Shown in pieces: positions 10,180-23,300 of a DNA stretch of 64,000 nucleotides. The position numbers were made by a program, and so were the translations under genes. The stretch comes from Isoperla grammatica (taxonomy: Eukaryota; Arthropoda; Insecta; Plecoptera; Perlodidae): positions 51,362,625-51,426,624 of the forward strand of contig OX246741.1 of the NCBI GenBank assembly GCA_945910005.1, written 5' to 3'. Under the pieces are notes generated by a model, which made no database searches, was not told the origin of the DNA, and worked only from the letters and a program-made list of their open reading frames with translations. The stretch's first letter is position 1. Each line of letters begins with the position of its first letter.

Positions 10180-11204
10180 GTGAGTACCTTTCATCGAGTG
10201 ATTAAAGCGATAGAGACTCTTGAAGACTTGAATACAAAGGGGTTTAGCATTGTTCATTACAGGAAGACAAGAAGAGACTTTTGACGCTTTTCGCTTTGAG
10301 GAGTTATGTAAATATGGGATGCTCTATAATGTAGAAGCAGACATTGATGTGTGGCGTTCATGTTTGATAAAGTCAGAAAGTTTCAGCTATTATTGAATAT
10401 ATCTGAACATGTGTTTAATTTAAAAAATATTATTTGTGGTATTTGATAATATAATAATATTTATTTTCGTTATTCAATATTTCTGTATTTAAACTAAAAT
10501 GAAACAAAATTCTGTAAAATATCACTCTGTCTTTGATAAAGAATCTTTGCCCTATTCTGGATCATTCTAGACAGAAATATCTGCTTAGATATTTTTCTAA
10601 TTCAGCAGTAATAACTTTAGCTTAGCTGTATGGTAATATATCTCAACATTATGCTTGTGGAAATAAATTTATGTTTATTATTTCAAGAATAAATAAACAT
10701 GGATGATACTATTGAAATATAAATCATCACACTTCACTCAGACTCCGTTATATATTTGAAAGCTATGAAATATGAATATAAATTATTGCTTACAAAAGTC
10801 GGATTGAAACGATTCTAAGTAGCACATTATTCAATGGAGTAACGATATTTCTCTGATTTGACCCTTGATACGCATATACGAAAAAAAATTACATTGTTTA
10901 TTTTAAATTTAAATTGATACAATAAAAAAAAATTAAAGAAATTCAAAATAACTGATTATTAGTTGGTATATATTTTATACTTTAATAAAATAAACATAAT
11001 TTAATTATTTTTATTTCAATAAAATTTGTCATTATGTATTTGATGCAAATCATCGACTTATGAATTTTTTCCCTACTTTGACACAATATAAATATATAAT
11101 TATTGAGGTTTCACTTTTTTTTTATCACTTTTGTATGTATACAATTCGATCGTGTTGATATGTTTTCAATGTTTGTATTTAAAACCGTACACCACATGTT
11201 TCAG
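10180..11204 (+). other. GARNL3: Intron 3 (copy A)
   Basis: A 1025-bp AT-rich intron from GTGAGT to TTTCAG with a T-rich tract near the acceptor. No gene or clear element is visible. The copy B equivalent (60957-62098) is 117 bp longer, with an AT-rich segment around 61480-61600 that copy A lacks. Confidence 0.8.
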
Positions 11205-11323
11205 TGCACCAGAATTACGTGGGCCTGGACGGGGACAAGGTTCCCTTCTTCCTGTCTGTGGTTCTGACCGACGCCAACAACCAGTGTGTCCCACAGTACC
11301 GGGCCATCCTATGGCGGAAGACG
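11205..11323 (+). CDS. GARNL3: GARNL3-like Rap-GAP protein, exon 4 (copy A), parent of the tandem array
   Basis: Internal exon of 119 bp between TTTCAG and GTGAGT. It completes the split codon as Leu and encodes LHQNYVGLDG... to ...YRAILWRKT, leaving in phase 0. HQNY, PFFLSVVL and VPQYRAILWRKT are hallmarks I know from GARNL3. This is the only copy in the array that has the exon's 5' part and a conventional acceptor, so it is the unit expected to be spliced into normal mRNA. The next 26 kb repeats its 3' part. Three differences from copy B's exon are all synonymous. Confidence 0.88.
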
Positions 11324-14300
11324 GTGAGTACTATGACTAGCTACTGTACACACTACTTTGTGCTACGGGGACAAGGTTCCCTTCTTCCTGTCTGTGGTTC
11401 TGACCAACGCCAACAACCAGTGTGTCCCACAGTACCGGGCCATCCTATGGCGGAAGACGGTGAGTGCTATGACTAGCTACTGTACATACTACTATGCGCT
11501 ACGGGGACAAGGTTCCCTTCTTCCTGCCTGTGGTTCTCACCGACGCCAACAACCAGTGTGTCCCACAGTACCGCGCCATCCTATGGCGGAAGACGGTGAG
11601 TACTATGACTAGCTACTGTACACACTACTATGCGCTACGGGGACAAGGTTCCCTTCTTCCTGTCTGTGGTTCTGACCGACGCCAACAACCAGTGTGTCCC
11701 ACAGTACCGGGCCATCCTATGGCGGAAGACGGTGAGTGCTATGACTAGCTACTGTACACACTACTATGCGCTAGGGGGACAAGGTTCCCTTCTTCCTGTC
11801 TATGGTTCTGACCGACGCCAACAACCAGTGTGTCCCACAGTACCGGGCCATCCTATGGCGGAAGACGGTGAGTGCTATGACTAGCTACTGTACACACTAC
11901 AATGACTAGCTACTGTACACACTACTATGACTAGCTACTGTACACACTACTATGCGCTACGGGGACAAGGTTCCCTTCTTCCTATCTGTGGTTCTCACCG
12001 ACGCCAACAACCAGTGTGTCCCACAGTACCGCGCCATCCTATGGCGGAAGACGGTGAGTACTATGACTAGCTACTGTACACACTACTATGCGCTACGGGG
12101 ATAAGGTTCCCTTCTTCCTGTCTGTGGTTCTGACCGAGGCCAACAACCAGTGTGTCCCACAGTACCGGGCCATCCTATGGCGGAAGACGGTGAGTGCTAT
12201 GACTAGCTACTGTACACACTACTATGACTAGCTACTGTACACACTACTATGCGCTACGGAACCAAGGTTCCCTTCTTCCTGTCTATGGTTCTGACCGACG
12301 CCAACAACCAGTGTGTCCCACAGTACCGGGCCATCCTATGGCGGAAGACGGTGAGTACTATGACTAGCTACTGTACACACTACTATGCGCTACGGGGATA
12401 AGGTTCCCTTCTTCCTGTCTGTGGTTCTGACCGACGCCAACAACCAGTGTGTCCCACAGTACCGGGCCATCCTATGGCGGAAGACGGTGAGTACTATGAC
12501 TAGCTACTGTACACACTACTATGCGCTACGGGGATAAGGTTCCCTTCTTCCTGTCTGTGGTTCTGACCGACGCCAACAACCAGTGTGTCCCACAGTACCG
12601 GGCCATCCTATGGCGGAAGACGGTGAGTGCTATGACTAGCTACTGTACACACTACTATGACTAGCTACTGTACACACTACTATGCGCTACGGAACCAAGG
12701 TTCCCTTCTTCCTGTCTATGGTTCTGACCGACGCCAACAACCAGTGTGTCCCACAGTACCGGGCCATCCTATGGCGGAAGACGGTGAGTGCTATGACTAG
12801 CTACTGTACACACTACTATGCGCTACGGGGACAAGGTTCCCTTCTTCCTGTCTATGGTTCTCACCGACGCCAACAACCAGTGTGTCCCACAGTACCGGGC
12901 CATCCTATGGCGGAAGACGGTGAGTACTATGACTAGCTACTGTACACACTACTATGACTAGCTACTGTACACACTACTATGCGCTACGAGGACAAGGTTC
13001 CCTTCTTACTGTCTGTGGTTCTCACCGACGCCAACAACCAGTGTGTCCCACAGTACCGGGCCATCCTATGGCGGAAGACGGTGAGTGCTATGACTAGCTA
13101 CTGTACACACTACTATGACTAGCTACTGTACACACTACTATGCGCTACGGGGACAAGGTTCCCTTCTTCCTGTCTGTGGTTCTGACCGACGCCAACAACC
13201 AGTGTGTCCCACAGTACCGGGCCATCCTATGGCGGAAGACGGTGAGTACTATGACTAGCTACTGTACACACTACTATGCGCTACGGGGACAAGGTTCCCT
13301 TCTTCCTGTCTGTGGTTCTGACCGACGCCAACAACCAGTGTGTCCCACAGTACCGGGCCATCCTATGGCGGAAGACGGTGAGTGCTATGACTAGCTACTG
13401 TACACACTACTATGCGCTACGGGGACAAGGTTCCCTTTTTCCTGTCTATGGTTCTCACCGACGCCAACAACCAGTGTGTCCCACAGTACCGGGCCATCCT
13501 ATGGCGGAAGACGGTGAGTGCTATGACTAGCTACTGTACACACTACTATGCGCTACGGGGACAAGGTTCCCTTCTTCCTGTCTATGGTTCTGACCGACGC
13601 CAACAACCAGTGTGTCCCACAGTACCGGGCCATCCTATGGCGAAAGACGGTGAGTACTATGACTATAGCTACTGTACACACTACTATGCGCTACGGGGAC
13701 AAGGTTCCCTTCTTCCTGTCTGTGGTTCTTACCGACGCCAACAACCAGTGTGTCCCACAGTACCGCGCCATCCTATGGCGGAAGACGGTGAGTACTATGA
13801 CTAGCTACTGTACACACTACTATGCGCTACGGGGACAAGGTTCCCTTCTTCCTGTCTGTGGTTCTGACCGACGCCAACAACCAGTGTGTCCCACAGTACC
13901 GCGCCATCCTATGGCGGAAGACGGTGAGTGCTATGACTAGCTACTGTACACACTACTATGCGCTACGGGGACAAGGTTCCCTTCTTCCTGGCTGTGGTTC
14001 TCACCGACGCCAACAACCAGTGTGTCCCACAGTACCGGGCCATCCTATGGCGGAAGACGGTGAGTGCTATGACTAGCTACTGTACACACTACTATGACTA
14101 GCTACTGTACACACTACTATGCGCTACGGGGACAAGGTTCCCTTCTTCCTGCCTGTGGTTCTCACCGACGCCAACAACCAGTGTGTCCCACAGTACCGGG
14201 CCATCCTATGGCGGAAGACGGTGAGTACTATGACTAGCTACTGTACACACTACTATGCGCTACGGGGACAAGGTTCCCTTCTTCCTGCCTGTGGTTCTCA

Positions 14301-17300
14301 CCGACGCCAACAACCAGTGTGTCCCACAGTACCGGGCCATCCTATGGCGGAAGACGGTGAGTGCTATGACTAGCTACTGTACACACTACTATGACTAGCT
14401 ACTGTACACACTACTATGCGCTACGGGGACAAGGTTCCCTTCTTCCTGCCTGTGGTTCTCACCGACGCCAACAACCAGTGTGTCCCACAGTACCGGGCCA
14501 TCCTATGGCGGAAGACGGTGAGTACTATGACTAGCTACTGTACACACTACTATGCGCTACGGGGACAAGGTTCCCTTCTTCCTGCCTGTGGTTCTCACCG
14601 ACGCCAACAACCAGTGTGTCCCACAGTACCGGGCCATCCTATGGCGGAAGACGGTGAGTGCTATGACTAGCTACTGTACACACTACTATGACTAGCTACT
14701 GTACACACTACTATGCGCTACGGGGACAAGGTTCCCTTCTTCCTGTCTGTGGTTCTGACCAACGCCAACAACCAGTGTGTCCCACAGTACCGGGCCATCC
14801 TATGGCGGAAGACGGTGAGTACTATGACTAGCTACTGTACACACTACTATGCGCTACGGGGACAAGGTTCCCTTCTTCCTGTCTGTGGTTCTGACCGACG
14901 CCAACAACCAGTGTGTCCCACAGTACCGGGCCATCCTATGGCGGAAGACGGTGAGTGCTATGACTAGCTACTGTACACACTACTATGCGCTACGGGGACA
15001 AGGTTCCCTTCTTCCTGTCTATGGTTCTCACCGACGCCAACAACCAGTGTGTCCCACAGTACCGGGCCATCCTATGGCGGAAGACGGTGAGTGCTATGAC
15101 TAGCTACTGTACACACTACTATGCGCTACGGGGACAAGGTTCCCTTCTTCCTGTCTGTGGTTCTGACCGACGCCAACAACCAGTGTGTCCCACAGTACCG
15201 GGCCATCCTATGGCGGAAGACGGTGAGTACTATGACTAGCTACTGTACACACTACTATGCGCTACGGGGACAAGGTTCCCTTCTTCCTGTCTGTGTTCTC
15301 ACCGACGCAAACAACCAGTGTGTCCCACAGTACCGGGCCATCCTATGGCGGAAGACGGTGAGTGCTATGACTAGCTACTGTACACACTACTATGCGCTAC
15401 GGGGACAAGGTTCCCTTCTTCCTGTCTGTGGTTCTGACCGACGCCAACAACCAATGTGTCCCACAGTACCGCGCCATCCTATGGCGGAAGACGGTGAGTG
15501 CTATAACTAGCTACTGTACACAACACTATGACTAGCTACTGCACACACTACTATGACTAGCTAATGTACACACTACTATGACTAGCTACTGTACACACTA
15601 CTATGACTAGCTACTGTACACACTACTCTGACTAGCTACTGTACACACTACTATGACTAGCTACTGTACACACTACTATGACTAGCTACTGTACACACTA
15701 CTATGACTTGCTACTGTACACACTACTATGACTAGCTACTGTACACACTACTATGACTAGCTACTGTACACACTACTATGACTAGCTACTGTACACACTA
15801 CTATGACTAGCTACTGTACACACTACTATGCGCTACGGGGACAAGGTTCCCTTCTTCCTGTCTGTGGTTTTTACCGACGCCAACAACCAGTGTGTCCCAC
15901 AGTACCGGGCCATCCTATGGCGGAAGACGGTGAGTACTATGACTAGCTACTGTACACACTACTATGCGCTACGGGGACAAGGTTCCCTTCTTCCTGCCTG
16001 TGGTTCTCACCGACGCCAACAACCAGTGTGTCCCACAGTACCGGGCCATCCTATGGCGGAAAACGGTGAGTACTATGACTAGCTACTGTACACACTACTA
16101 TGCGCTACGGTGACAAGGTTCCCTTCTTCCTGTATGTGGTTCTCACCGACGCCAACAACCAGTGTGTCCCACAGTACCGCGCCATCCTATGGCGGAAGAC
16201 GGTGAGTACTATGACTAGCTACTGTACACACTACTATGCGCTACGGGGACAAGTTTCCCTTCTTCCTGTATGTGGTTCTCACCGACGCCAACAACCAGTG
16301 TGTCCCACAGTACCGCGCCATCCTATGGTGGAAGACGGTGAGTGCTATGACTAGCTACTGTACACACTACTATGCGCTACGGGGACAAGGTTCCCTTCTT
16401 CCTGTCTGTGGTTCTGACCGACGCCAACAACCAGTGTGTCCCACAGTACCGCGCCATCCTATGGCGGAAGACGGTGAGTACTATGACTAGCTACTGTACA
16501 CACTACTATGACTAGCTACTGTACACACTACTATGCGCTACGGGGACAAGGTTCCCTTCTTCCTGTATGTGGTTCTCACCGACGCCAACAACCAGTGTGT
16601 CCCACAGTACCGCGCCATCCTATGGCGGAAGACGGTGAGTACTATGACTAGCTACTGTACACACTACTATGCGCTACGGGGACAAGGTTCCCTTCTTCCT
16701 GTCTATGGTTCTTACCGACGCCAACAACCAGTGTGTCCCACAGTACCGGGCCATCCTATGGCGGAAGACGGTGAGTACTATGACTAGCTACTGTACACAC
16801 TACTATGCGCTACGGGGACAAGGTTCCCTTCTTCCTGCCTGTGGTTCTCACCGACGCCAACAACCAGTGTGTCCCACAGTACCGGGCCATCCTATGGCGG
16901 AAGACGGTGAGTACTATGACTAGCTACTGTACACACTACTATGCGCTACGGGGACAAGGTTCCCTTCTTCCTGTCTGTGGTTCTGACCGACGCCAACAAC
17001 CAGTGTGTCCCACAGTACCGGGCCATCCTATGGCGGAAGACGGTGAGTACTATGACTAGCTACTGAACACACTACTATGCGCTACAGAGACAAGGTTCCC
17101 TTCTTCCTGTCTGTGGTTCTGACCGACGCCAACAACCAGTGTGTCCCACAGTACCGCGCCATCCTATGGCGGAAGACGGTGAGTACTATGACTAGCTACT
17201 GTACACACTACTATGACTAGCAACTGTACACACTACTATGCGCTACGGGGACAAGGCTCCCTTCTTCCTGTCTGTGGTTCTGACCGACGCCAACAACCAG

Positions 17301-20300
17301 TGTGTCCCACAGTACCGGGCCATCCTATGGCGGAAGACGGTGAGTACTATGACTAGCTACTGTACACACTACTATGCGCTACGGGGACAAGGTTCCCTTC
17401 TTCCTGCCTGTGGTTCTCACCGACGCCAACAACCAGTGTGTCCCACAGTACCGGGCCATCCTATGGCGGAAGACGGTGAGTACTATGACCAGCTACTGTA
17501 CACACTACTATGCGCTACGGGGACAAGGTTCCCTTCTTCCTGTCTGTGGTTCTGACCGACGCCAACAACCAGTGTGTCCCACAGTACCGGGCCATCCTAT
17601 GGCGGAAGACGGTGAGTACTATGACTAGCTACTGTACACACTACTATGCGCTACGGGGACAAGTTTCCCTTCTTCCTGCCTGTGGTTCTCGCCGACGCCA
17701 ACAACCAGTGTGTCCCACAGTACCGGGCCATCCTATGGCGTAAGACGGTGAGTACTATGACTAGCTACTGTACACACTACTATGCGCTACGGGGACAAGG
17801 TTCCCTTCTTCCTGTCTGTGGTTCTGACCGACGCCAACAACCAGTGTGTCCCACAGTACCGGGCCATCCTATGGCGGAAGACGGTGAGTCCTATGACTAG
17901 CTACTGTACACACTACTACGCGCTACGGGGACAAGGTTCCCTTCTTCCTGTCTGTGTTCTCACCGACGCCAACAACCAGTGTGTCCCACAGTACCGGGCC
18001 ATCCTATGGCGGAAGACGGTGAGTACTATGACTAGCTACTGTACACACTACTATGCGCTACGGGGACAAGGTTCCCTTCTTCCTGTCTGTGGTTCTGACC
18101 GACGCCAACAACCAGTGTGTCCCACAGTACCGGGCTATCCTATAACGGAAGACGGTGAGTACAATGACTAGCTACTGTACACACTACTATGACTAGCTAC
18201 TGTACACACTACTTTGCGCTACGGGGACAAGGTTCCCTTCTTCCTGTCTGTGGTTCTGACCGACGCCAACAACCAGTGTGTCCCACAGTACCGGGCCATC
18301 CTATGGCGGAAGACGGTGAGTACTATGACTAGCTACTGTACACACTACTATGTGCTACGGGGACAAGGTTCCCTTCTTCCTGTCTGTGGTTCTGACCGAC
18401 GCCAACAACCAGTGTGTCCCACAGTACCGCGCCATCCTATGGCGGAAGACGGTGAGTACTATGACTAGCTACTGTACACACTACTATGACTAGCTACTGT
18501 ACACACTACTATGCGCTACGGGGACAAGGTTCCCTTCTTCCTGTCTGTGGTTCTGACCGACGCCAACAACCAGTGTGTCCCACAGTACCGGGCCATCCTA
18601 TGGCGGAAGACGGTGAGTGCTATGACAAGCTACTGTACACACTACTATGCGCTACGGGGACAAGGTTCCCTTCTTCCTGTCTCTGGTTCTCACCGACGCC
18701 AACAACCAGTGTGTCCCACAGTACCGGGCCATCCTATGGCGGAAGACGGTGAGTACTATGACTAGCTACTGTACACACTACTATGCGCTACGGGGACAAG
18801 GTTCCCTTCTTCCTGCCTGTGGTTCTGACCGACGCCAACAACCAGTGTGTCCCACAGTACCGGGCCATCCTATGGCGGAAGACGGTGAGTGCTATGACTA
18901 GCTACTGTACACACTACTATGACTAGCTACTGTACACACTACTATGCGCTACGGGGACAAGGTTCCCTTCTTCCTGTGTGTGGTTCTGACCGACGCCAAC
19001 AACCAGTGTGTCCCACAGTACCGGGCCATCCTATGGCGGAAGACGGTGAGTACTATGACTAGCTACTGTACACACCACTATGCGCTACGGGGACAAGGTT
19101 CCCTTCTTCCTGTCTGTGGTTCTGACCGACGCCAACAACCAGTGTGTCCCACAGTACCGGGCCATCCTATGGCGGAAGACGGTGAGTGCTATGACTAGCT
19201 ACTGTACACACTACTATGCGCTACGGGGACAAGGTTCCCTTCTTCCTGTCTATGGTTCTGACCGACGCCAACAACCAGTGTGTCCCACAGTACCGGGCCA
19301 TCCTATGGCGGAAGACGGTGAGTGCTATGACAAGCTACTGTACACACTACTATGCGCTACGGGGACAAGGTTCCCTTCTTCCTGTCTGTGGTTCTGACCG
19401 ACGCCAACAACCAGTGTGTCCCACAGTACCGGGCCATCCTATGGCGGAAGACGGTGAGTACTATGACTAGCTACTGTACACACTACTATGCGCTACGGGG
19501 ACAAGGTTCCCTTCTTCCTGTCTATGGTTCTGACCGACGCCAACAACCAGTGTGTCCCACAGTACCGGGCCATCCTATGGCGGAAGACGGTGAGTGCTAT
19601 GACTAGCTACTGTACACACTACTATGCGCTACGGGGACAAGGTTCCCTTTTTCCTGTCTATGGTTCTGACCGACGCCAACAACCAGTGTGTCCCACAGTA
19701 CCGGGCCATCCTATGGCGGAAGACGGTGAGTGCTATGACAAGCTACTGTACACACTACTATGCGCTACGGGGACAAGGTTCCCTTCTTCCTGTCTGTGGT
19801 TCTGACCGACGCCAACAACCAGTGTGTCCCACAGTACCGGGCCATCCTATGGCGGAAGACGGTGAGTACTATGACTAGCTACTGTACACACTACTATGAC
19901 TAGCTACTGTACACACTACTATGCGCTACGGGGACAAGCTTCCCTTCTTCCTGTCTGTGGTTCTGACCGACGCCAACAACCAGTGTGTCCCACAGTACCG
20001 GGCCATCCTATGGCGGAAGACGGTGAGTACTATGACTAGCTACTGTACACACTACTATGTGCTACGATGACAAGGTTCCCTTCTTCCTGTCTGTGGTTCT
20101 GACCGACGCCAACAACCAGTGTGTCCCACAGTACCGGGCCATCCTATGGCGGAAGACGGTGAGTACTATGACTAGCTACTGTACACACTACTATGACTAG
20201 CTACTGTACACACTACTATGCGCTACGGGGACAAGGTTCCCTTCTTCCTGTCTGTGGTTCTGACCGACGCAAACAACCAGTGTGTCCCACAGTACCGGGC

Positions 20301-23300
20301 CATCCTATGGCGGAAGACGGTGAGTGCTATGACTAGCTACTGTACACACTACTATGCGCTACGGGGACAAGGTTCCCTTCTTCCTGTCTGTGGTTCTGAC
20401 CGACGCCAACAACCAGTGTGTCCCACAGTACCGGGCCATCCTATGGCGGAAGACGGTGAGTGCTATGACTAGCTACTGTACACACTACTATGCGCTACGG
20501 GGACAAGGTTCCCTTCTTCCTGTCTGTGGTTCTGACCGACGCCAACAACCAGTGTGTCCCACAGTACCGGGCCATCATATGGTGGAAGACGGTGAGTGCT
20601 ATGACTAGCTACTGTACACACTACTATGCTCTACGGGGACAAGGTTCCCTTCTTCCTGTGTGTGGTTCTGACCGACGCCAACAACCAGTGTGTCCCACAG
20701 TACCGGGCCATCCTATGGCGGAAGACGGTGAGTACTATGACTAGCTACTGAACACACTACTATGCGCTACGGGGACAAGGTTCCCTTCTTCCTTTGTGTG
20801 GTTCTCACCGACGCCAACAACCAGTGTGTCCCACAGTACCGGGCCATCCTATGGCGGAAGACGGTGAGTACTATGACTAGCTACTGTACACACTACTATG
20901 CGCTACGGGGACAAGGTTCCCTTCTTCCTGTGTGTGGTTCTCACCGACGCCAACAACCAGTGTGTCCCACAGTACCGGGCCATCCTATGGCGGAAGACGG
21001 TGAGTACTATGACTAGCTACTGTACACACTACTATGCGCTACGGGGACAAGGTTCCCTTCTTTCTGTCTGTGGTTCTGACCGACGCCAACAACCAGTGTG
21101 TCCCACAGTACCGGGCCATCCTATGGCGGAAGACGGTGAGTACTATGACTAGCTACTGTACACACTACTATGCGCTACGGGGACAAGGTTCCCTTCTTCC
21201 TGTCTGTAGTTCTAACCACGCCAACAACCAGTGTGTCCCACAGTACCGCGCCATCCCTTGGCGGAAGACGGTGAGTGCTATGACTAGCTACTGTACACAC
21301 TACTATGCGCTACGGGGACAAGGTTGCCTTCTTCCTGTCTGTGGTTCTGACCGACGCCAACAACCAGTGTGTCCCACAGAACCGCGCCATCCTATGGCGG
21401 AAGACGGTGAGTGCTATGACTAGCTACTGTACACACTACTATGCGCTACGGGGACAAGACGGTGAGTACTATGACTAGCTACTGTACACACTACTATGCG
21501 CTACGGGGACAAGGTTCCCTTCTTCCTGTCTGTAACTCTCACCGACGCCAACAACCAGTGTGTCCCACAGTACCGGGCCATCCTATGGCGGAAGACGGTG
21601 AGTGCTATGACTAGCTACTGTACACACTACTATGCGCTACAAGAACAAGGTTCCCTTCTTCATGTCTGTAACTCTCACCGACGCCAACAACCAGTGTGTC
21701 CCACAGTACCGCGCCATCCTATGGCGGAAGACGGTGAGTGCTATGACTAGCTACTGTACACACTACTATGACTAGCTTCTGTACACACTACTATGCGCTA
21801 CGGGGACAAGGTTCCCTTCTTCCTGTCTATGGTTCTCACCGACGCCAACAACCAGTGTGTCCCACAGTACCGGGCCATCCTATGGCGGAAGACGGTGAGT
21901 GCTATGACTAGCTACTGTACACACTACTATGACTAGCTACTGTACACACTACTATGCGCTACGGGGACAAGGTTCCCTTCTTCCTGTCTATGGTTCTCAC
22001 CGACGCCAACAACCAGTGTGTCCCACAGTACCGGGCCATCCTATGGCGGAAGACGGTGAGTGCTATGACTAGCTACTGTACACACTACTATGCGCTACGG
22101 GGACAAGGTTCCCTTCTTCCTGTCTATGGTTCTCACCGACGCCAACAACCAGTGTGTCCCACAGTACCGGGCCATCCTATGGCGGAGGACGGTGAGTACT
22201 ATGACTAGCTACTGTACACACTACTATGCGCTACGGGGACAAGGTTCCCTTCTTCCTGTCTGTGGTTCTGACCGACGCCAACAACCAGTGTGTCCCACAG
22301 TACCGGGCCATCCTATGGCAGAGGACGGTGAGTACTATGACTAGCTACTGTACACACTACTATGCGCTACGGGGACAAGGTTCCCTTCTTCCTGTCTATG
22401 GTTCTCACCGACGCCAACAACCAGTGTGTCCCACAGTACCGGGCCATCCTATGGCGGAGGACGGTGAGTACTATGACAAGCTACTGTACACACTACTATG
22501 CGCTACGGGGACAAGGTTCCCTTCTTCCTGTCTATGGTTCTCACCGACGCCAACAACCAGTGTGTCCCACAGTACCGGGCCATCCTATGGCGGAAGACGG
22601 TGAGTGCTATGACTAGCTACTGTACACACTACTATGCGCTACGGGGACAAGGTTCCCTTCTTCCTGTCTATGGTTCTCACCGACGCCAACAACCAGTGTG
22701 TCCCACAGTACCGGGCCATCCTATGGCGGAAGACGGTGAGTGCTATGACTAGCTACTGTACACACTACTATGCGCTACGGGGACAAGGTTCCCTTCTTCC
22801 TGTCTGTGGTTCTGACCGACGCCAACAACCAGTGTGTCCCACAGTACCGGGCCATCCTATGGCGGAAGACGGTGAGTGCTATGACTAGCTACTGTACACA
22901 CTACTATGCGCTACGGGGACAAGGTTCCCTTCTTCCTGTCTATAGTTCTCACCGACGCCAACAACCAGTGTGTCCCACAGTACCGCGCCATCCTATGGCG
23001 GAAGACGGTGAGTGCTTTGACTAGCTACTGTACACACTACTATGACTAGCTACTGTACACACTACTATGCGCTACGGGGACAAGGTTCCCTTCTTCCTGT
23101 CTGTGGTTCTGACCGACGCCAACAACCAGTGTGTCCCACAGTACCGGGCCATCCTATGGCGGAAGACGGTGAGTGCTATGACTAGCTACTGTACACACTA
23201 CTATGCGCTACGGGGACAAGGTTCCCTTCTTCCTGTCTGTGGTTCTGACCGACGCCAACAACCAGTGTGTCCCACAGTAACGGGCCATCCTATGGTGGAA

